Source: Paenirhodobacter hankyongi (GTDB lineage: Bacteria > Pseudomonadota > Alphaproteobacteria > Rhodobacterales > Rhodobacteraceae). From it: a stretch of 64,000 nt of DNA. The notes below the pieces were generated by a model, which saw only the letters and a list, made by a program, of their open reading frames with translations, had not been told where the DNA came from and made no database searches. The stretch spans positions 28,037 to 92,036 of the forward strand of contig NZ_RCHI01000017.1 in assembly GCF_003664585.1 (NCBI RefSeq), given 5' to 3'. Every line of letters starts with the position of its first letter. Position 1 is the stretch's first letter. Both the position numbers and the translations under genes were made by a program. This document shows positions 59,612-64,000 of this stretch, one piece after another.

Positions 59612-60633
59612 GCACGCTCACCCTTCACCGCGTCGACGGCATCGTGACCGTGCAGGACATGGGCCGGCCCGGCCATCTGGCGCAGGGCCTGTCGCGCGGC
59701 GGCGCGGCCGACCGGCTGGCGCTGATCGAGGCGGCGGCGCTTCTGGGCGCGCGTGCGCCGCTGGCCGCGCTTGAGATGGCCGGCGCCGGCGGGGTCTTCT
59801 CGGTCGATGCGCCGATGCGCGTCGCGCTGACCGGCGCGCCGATGGCGGCGACGCTTGACGGCGTGCCGCTGCGCTGGAACGCCACCCACCGGATCGAGCC
59901 GGGCGCGCGGCTGCGCATCGCCGGGGCCGAGGCCGGGGTCTATGGCTATCTGGTGCCGGCGGGCGGGCTGGTGACGCCCGACTGGCTGGGCAGCCGCGCC
60001 GCGCATCTGGCGATCGGCATCGGTGCGCCGCTGACCGCGGGCGCGGTGCTCGCCGTGACCCCCGATCCCGCGCCCGAGACCGAGGCCCGCGTCATCGCCG
60101 TGGCGAACCGCTTTCAGGGCGGCACCGCGCGGCTGATGGACGGGCCGCAGACCGGGCTGTTCGACGCCGGAACCCTCGACGCCTTCTGCGCCACCGCCTT
60201 TCGCCGCGGCGCGCGCGGCAACCGGCAGGGCGTGCAGCTGAGTGCCGAGGCGCGCTTTGTCGCGGCCGAGGCGGCGGGGCTGGCCTCGGACCTGATCGGG
60301 CCGGGCGACGTGCAAAGCACCGGCGACGGCGTGCCCTATGTGCTGCTCGCCGAATGCCAGACCGTCGGCGGCTATCCGCGCCTTGGCACGGTGGTGGCCG
60401 AGGACCTGCCGCTGATCGCGCAGGCGGCCCCGGGCACGGTCCTGCGCTTTCGCCGCGTGGGGGCCGAGGACGCCGCCCGCGCCTGCCGCGACGAGACGGT
60501 GTTGTTGCGCGAGGCGGCGGCGCGCTGTAGCAGCCTGATCCGGGACCCGGCGACAATCCCGGACCTTCTGTCCTATCAGCTGATCGGCGGGGTGACCCGC
60601 GGCGACGACCTGGAGCAAGACGATGCGCGTTGA
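59608..60633 (+). CDS. pxpC: 5-oxoprolinase subunit C (PxpC, KipA/urea amidolyase-like)
   Basis: 341 residues. IVTVQDMGRPGHLAQGLSRGGAADRLAL at the N-terminus, RLMDGPQTGLFD, and QTVGGYPRLGTVVAEDLPLIAQAAPG near the C-terminus are family hallmarks. The 3' end overlaps pxpA by 11 bp. Order B-C-A is that of enteric bacteria. Confidence 0.92.
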   Translation: MSTLTLHRVDGIVTVQDMGRPGHLAQGLSRGGAADRLALIEAAALLGARAPLAALEMAGAGGVFSVDAPMRVALTGAPMAATLDGVPLRWNATHRIEPGARLRIAGAEAGVYGYLVPAGGLVTPDWLGSRAAHLAIGIGAPLTAGAVLAVTPDPAPETEARVIAVANRFQGGTARLMDGPQTGLFDAGTLDAFCATAFRRGARGNRQGVQLSAEARFVAAEAAGLASDLIGPGDVQSTGDGVPYVLLAECQTVGGYPRLGTVVAEDLPLIAQAAPGTVLRFRRVGAEDAARACRDETVLLREAAARCSSLIRDPATIPDLLSYQLIGGVTRGDDLEQDDAR

Positions 60634-61375
60634 CCTGAATGCGGACATGGGCGAGGGCTTCGGCCCCTGGCGGATGGGGGACGACGCGGCGCTTCTGGGC
60701 GTGGTGACCTCGGCCAATATCGCCTGCGGCATGCATGCGGGCGACGCGAACGTGATGGCCGGGGTGATGCGGGCGGCGGCGGCGCAGGATGTGGGCATCG
60801 GCGCGCATCCGGGCTTTGCCGATCTGCAGGGCTTCGGCCGGCGGCGGCTGAAGCTCTCGGCCGAGGAGCTGGCGAACCTTGTCGCCTATCAGCTCGGCGC
60901 GGCGCAGGGCATGGCGCGGCTTGCCGGCACCCGGGTGCGGCATCTCAAGCTGCACGGGGCGCTGTCGAACATGGCGGCCGAGGATGCGGCGATCGCGCGC
61001 GCCTGCTATGGCGCGGCGGTGGCGCTTGATCCCGGGATCATCCTGGTGGCGCAGGCCGCGACCGCGATGGAGGCGGTGGCGCGCGAGATCGGCGCGACCT
61101 GGGTCGGCGAGATCTTTGCCGACCGCGCCTATAATGACGACGGCACGCTTCTCGACCGCAGCCGTCCGGGCGCGGTGCTGCACGATCCGGCCGAGGTCGG
61201 CCGGCGCATGGAAGAGATGATCCGCGCCCGCGCGATCATCACCGCCAGCGGCGCCCGGCTGCCGGCCCGCATCGACACGATCTGCGTGCATGGCGACAGC
61301 CCGGCGGCGGTGACGATGGCGGCCACGCTGCGCGCCCATCTCGAGACGGCGGGGATCACCGTCACCCGGTTCTGA
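60623..61375 (+). CDS. pxpA: 5-oxoprolinase subunit A (PxpA, LamB/YcsF family)
   Basis: 250 residues. DLNADMGEGFG at the N-terminus, SANIACGMHAGDANVM, GAHPGFADLQGFGRR and EIFADRAYNDDGTL are diagnostic. Last gene of the operon, convergent with DUF2783; a short GC dyad lies in the 38-bp gap. Confidence 0.95.
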   Translation: MRVDLNADMGEGFGPWRMGDDAALLGVVTSANIACGMHAGDANVMAGVMRAAAAQDVGIGAHPGFADLQGFGRRRLKLSAEELANLVAYQLGAAQGMARLAGTRVRHLKLHGALSNMAAEDAAIARACYGAAVALDPGIILVAQAATAMEAVAREIGATWVGEIFADRAYNDDGTLLDRSRPGAVLHDPAEVGRRMEEMIRARAIITASGARLPARIDTICVHGDSPAAVTMAATLRAHLETAGITVTRF

Positions 61376-61413
61376 GCGAAGGCCCCCCGGCGCGGTGGCC
61401 GGAGGACGCGATT

Positions 61414-61608
61414 TCAGGCGGCGGGACGCGCGGCGGCAATCGCCGCCTCGATCACCCGGCGGTCGCCGATCTGGTTCGCCAGCAGCAGCGCGAGCTTGGC
61501 CCAGACCTTCAGGCTGTCCTCCTCGCTCAGCCCCTCGTGCAGCGCGACGAGGGATTGATAGAGGTCGTCATGCCCGCTCAGATTGGGCGTCAGGGTCAGT
61601 GCAGACAT
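61414..61608 (-). CDS. DUF2783 protein
   Basis: 64 residues. LSGHDDLYQSLVALHEGLSEEDSLKVWAKLALLLANQIGD matches the DUF2783 family, small proteins encoded beside aromatic FAD hydroxylases. It overlaps the 3' end of the hydroxylase gene by 13 bp. Function unknown; an accessory to the hydroxylase is inferred from the coupling. Confidence 0.82.
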   Translation of the reverse strand: MSALTLTPNLSGHDDLYQSLVALHEGLSEEDSLKVWAKLALLLANQIGDRRVIEAAIAAARPAA

Positions 61609-63188
61609 GCGTCACCTTTCAGCAGGGCGCCGCGGGCGCGCGACAGCGCGGCGGCGATGGCCTCGGTCGTGGGGTGCTGCCAGCGCGCCGCCACATATTG
61701 ATCGGGACGCACCAGCGTGGCGCCGCCCGCGGGCAGCGCGAGCCGCTCGGCCGCAAGGCCCGACACCTCGAGCCGCGTCACGCCCTCGGGCGCCGCGCCG
61801 TCCCAGCCGTGGCTGATCAGCACGAAATCGTCGCCAAGCGCATCGAGCAGCCAGCCGTCTTCGTGCGGCGCATCGAGCACCGGACTGCCCGGCGGCACAC
61901 CGCCCGCCCAGGTCTCGGCATCGGGGGTCGAGAGCAGCGAGGCCGGATAGCTGACCGCGGTCGAGAGCCGCCCCGAGTTCACGAAGGGCCGGGCGAAGGC
62001 ATGCGCGCCCGCGAGTTCCAGTACCGCGTCGCGCAGCGCCCGGCTCGCCGTCGATTTCGGCGTCAGGAAATCGGTCGAGCGGGTCGAGTTCAGGATGTTC
62101 TCGTCCGCCGTGGCGATCGCCTCGTCATTATAGGTCTCGATCAGCGCCGCATCGGCCGCGCCGCGCAGCACGAGGTCAAGCTTCCAGCCGAGGTTGTCGA
62201 TATCGGCAAAGCCGCCGTTGCAGCCGCGCGCGCCGAAGGGCGAGACCAGATGCGCGGAATCGCCGGCGAAGATCACCCGCCCATGCACGAAGCGCGCCAT
62301 GCGCCGGCACTGGAAGGTGTAGACCGAATACCATTCGCGCTCGAAGGCGACGCCCTCGCCCAGCATGGCGCGCACGAAGGGCTCGACGTTCTCGGGGCGG
62401 ATCGCCGCCTCGCGGTCGATGTTCCAGCCGAGCTGGAAATCCAGCCGCCAGACATCGTCGGGCTGGCGGTGCATCAGCGCCGAGCGGCCGGGGTTGAACG
62501 GCGGGTCGAACCAGAACCAGCGTTCGGGCGGCATCTCATGCGTCATCCGGATGTCGGCAATGAGGAAGTTGTCCTCGAACACCCGGCCTTCGAAATCGAG
62601 GCCCATCCGGTCGCGCACGGTCGAACGCGAGCCGTCGCAGGCGATCAGCCAGTCGGCCCGCAGCCGATAGCCCTGCCCGCCCGCGGTCACATCGAGCGTC
62701 ACGCCCTCGGCCCCGGGGGTCACGTCCTCGACCGCATGGCCCCAGCGGATCTCCACATTGGGCAGCTTCGACACCTCGTCGAGCAGGTACTCCTCGACGT
62801 AATATTGCTGGATGTTGACGAAGCCCGGACGTTTCTGGTCCTTCACCGGCAGCATGTCGAACTGATAGACCGGCGCATCGTCCCCACCCCAGAACACCTT
62901 GCCGATGTTCCACACGACGCCCTTGTCGGTCACCGCATCGCCCGCGCCGAGCCGGTCGAGAATGTCGAGCGAGCGCTTCGAGAAGCAGATCGCCTTCGAG
63001 CAATGCGCGACGAAATCGAGCCGGTTCAGCACCGTCACCGCATGCCCGCGCCGGCCGAGGTCGAGCGCCATCGCGAGGCCCACGGGCCCGGCGCCGACGA
63101 TGACCACCGGCGCGCTGTCGGTGTCGGTGGCCGGCGCCGGGGTGGCGCCGATCTCCTTGTAGACGGGAATTCCCGCAACGTTTGCCAT
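61596..63188 (-). CDS. FAD-dependent aromatic hydroxylase (MhpA/PHBH-like)
   Basis: 530 residues. FAD motif GAGPVG at 32-37 (VVIVGAGPVGLAMALDL), the DG motif ACDGSRSTVRDRMG, and VIFAGDSAHLVSPFGARGCNGGFADIDNLGWKL are the class A flavoprotein monooxygenase pattern. It would hydroxylate a phenolic or related aromatic with NAD(P)H. Lies 21 bp after the MBL gene on the same strand. Confidence 0.9.
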   Translation of the reverse strand: MANVAGIPVYKEIGATPAPATDTDSAPVVIVGAGPVGLAMALDLGRRGHAVTVLNRLDFVAHCSKAICFSKRSLDILDRLGAGDAVTDKGVVWNIGKVFWGGDDAPVYQFDMLPVKDQKRPGFVNIQQYYVEEYLLDEVSKLPNVEIRWGHAVEDVTPGAEGVTLDVTAGGQGYRLRADWLIACDGSRSTVRDRMGLDFEGRVFEDNFLIADIRMTHEMPPERWFWFDPPFNPGRSALMHRQPDDVWRLDFQLGWNIDREAAIRPENVEPFVRAMLGEGVAFEREWYSVYTFQCRRMARFVHGRVIFAGDSAHLVSPFGARGCNGGFADIDNLGWKLDLVLRGAADAALIETYNDEAIATADENILNSTRSTDFLTPKSTASRALRDAVLELAGAHAFARPFVNSGRLSTAVSYPASLLSTPDAETWAGGVPPGSPVLDAPHEDGWLLDALGDDFVLISHGWDGAAPEGVTRLEVSGLAAERLALPAGGATLVRPDQYVAARWQHPTTEAIAAALSRARGALLKGDACLH

Positions 63189-63209
63189 GATCTCCTCCCT
63201 CGTCCGCGC

Positions 63210-64000
63210 TCAGCCCTGCAGCTTCGCCCAAACCTCGCGGTCGCGCTCGGCGGTCCAGATGCGGGGGGTCTCGATGCCATCGAACTCGTCCCACAGGCGC
63301 TGCACGTCGAAGGGCAGGCAGTGCTCGAAGATCGGCCATTGGCCGAAGTCGGGGGCGAGCGCGGCATGGGTCGCCTCGAACGCTTCCTTCAGCGTGCCGC
63401 CGGCGCGGTGCACGGGGCCGACATTGTCGATCATGCCATTGAGGAACTTGCGGGTCTGCTCGACCGCCGCATCGGTTTCCGCGACGCCGCGCGCCACCGC
63501 ACCACGCCCGCCGATCAGGTTCTCGGACTGATACGCCTTGACGGCGTCGAGGGTCTTCGTCGCCCAGTCGAAGTGATAGGCGTCACCGGTGTAGAGCGCG
63601 GCCTTCGCCTCGACGAGGTCGCCGGCGAAGAGGGTGCGGGTCTTGTCGTGCCACACCACGATGTCGCCGCCGGTATGGCCGCGGCCGAGGAAACGCAGAT
63701 CGAGCGTGCCGCGGTCGCCGCCAAGCGGGATCGAATATTCGGTGTCGAAGGTGATCGTCGGCCAGGTCAGCCCGGGCACCTCCTCGGCGTTCTTGGCAAG
63801 CCGCGGCATCCGGCCGAACTCGCTTTTCCAATCCTCTTCGCCGCGTTCGGCCACCAGATCGCGCGAGGCATTCGACATGATGATGTCGCCCGCCTCGAAT
63901 GCCGAGGCGCCGAGCACCCGCACCGCGTGGTAATGGGTCAGGATCAGGTAGCGCACCGGCTTGTCGGTCTGCTCGCGCAGGATCTTCAGCCAGTCGCGCG
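63210..64000 (-). CDS. MBL-fold hydrolase (partial, 5' end outside window)
   Basis: The visible part runs from RDWLKILREQTDKPVRYLIL at the right edge to the stop at 63210. The MBL metal motif HxHxDH is replaced by THYHAVRVLGAS: only the first two histidines remain and the DH pair is absent. Later FLGRGHTGGDIVVW and FAGDLVEAKAALY keep the C-terminal metal-binding features. Context is a probable aromatic degradation operon with the hydroxylase and DUF2783. The start codon is beyond the window. Confidence 0.8.
   Translation of the reverse strand, partial: RDWLKILREQTDKPVRYLILTHYHAVRVLGASAFEAGDIIMSNASRDLVAERGEEDWKSEFGRMPRLAKNAEEVPGLTWPTITFDTEYSIPLGGDRGTLDLRFLGRGHTGGDIVVWHDKTRTLFAGDLVEAKAALYTGDAYHFDWATKTLDAVKAYQSENLIGGRGAVARGVAETDAAVEQTRKFLNGMIDNVGPVHRAGGTLKEAFEATHAALAPDFGQWPIFEHCLPFDVQRLWDEFDGIETPRIWTAERDREVWAKLQG

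Noticed and set aside
1..64000. CRISPR arrays, tRNA or rRNA genes, prophage genes
   Set aside because: No regularly spaced repeats, no tRNA cloverleaf or CCA-end patterns and no phage structural genes were seen.

Overview
The window is GC-rich DNA from an alphaproteobacterium, most likely a Rhodobacterales species (Paracoccus/Rhodobacter-like). This rests on codon use, the tightly overlapping ATGA gene joints, Tat-exported binding proteins, the LuxR/LuxI proteins and above all a complete repABC module with two perfect parS palindromes. The segment is therefore probably part of a repABC megaplasmid or chromid rather than the main chromosome. I see no rRNA, tRNA, CRISPR array or prophage.

Layout. 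(1) 1-8018, minus strand: a long nitrogen-scavenging operon with a complete polyamine-type ABC importer, an MBL hydrolase, a LysR regulator, an agmatinase-family ureohydrolase and a second binding protein plus ATPase cut by the window edge. A divergent TetR gene faces it across a dyad operator candidate. (2) 8822-15466: an NCS1 permease and a two-subunit hydantoinase/oxoprolinase (HyuA/HyuB), with a divergent AraC regulator. (3) 15463-18578: complete pqqABCDE, with no PQQ-dependent dehydrogenase nearby. (4) 18712-19699: a Phd/VapC-type toxin-antitoxin pair behind a 16-bp palindrome, and an entericidin-like lipoprotein. (5) 19787-23473: repA, repB, an antisense ctRNA, repC and two parS sites. 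(6) 23548-31307: a WGR-domain protein, an FCD/GntR regulator and a putrescine utilisation operon (glutamine-synthetase-like ligase, FAD oxidase, PotFGHI importer).

(7) 31600-49611 is the most unusual part: a flavin-dependent organosulfur/heteroatom oxidation island. It holds an MsuE/SsuE-type FMN reductase, SsuD, three separate NtaA/SnaA/DszA-family monooxygenases, two SfnB/DszC-like acyl-CoA-dehydrogenase-fold oxygenases, RibB (which makes a flavin precursor), an FAD/NAD(P)-binding protein, an amidohydrolase and a CUT2-type ABC importer with two tandem Tat-exported binding proteins. The genes form three transcription units separated by strong hairpins, and no transcriptional regulator is encoded among them. 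The likely role is import and C-S (or C-N) bond cleavage of an organic sulfur or heteroatom compound under sulfate limitation, with the flavin supply encoded alongside.

(8) 49697-52129: a 290-bp internally deleted IS5-family element, then a quorum-sensing locus with an HTH-less LuxR ligand-binding protein divergent from a full LuxR and a LuxI synthase whose ribosome-binding site lies in a hairpin. (9) 52204-61375: a LysR gene and an operon of D-glutamate cyclase-like protein, TRAP transporter, DUF2848, amidase and 5-oxoprolinase PxpB-PxpC-PxpA, which reads as a lactam/5-oxoproline-to-glutamate pathway. (10) 61414-64000, minus strand: DUF2783, an MhpA-type FAD hydroxylase and a partial MBL-fold protein, probably the end of an aromatic degradation operon.

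Coordinates and starts were read by eye from the sequence. Family assignments rest on motif recognition without database searches.
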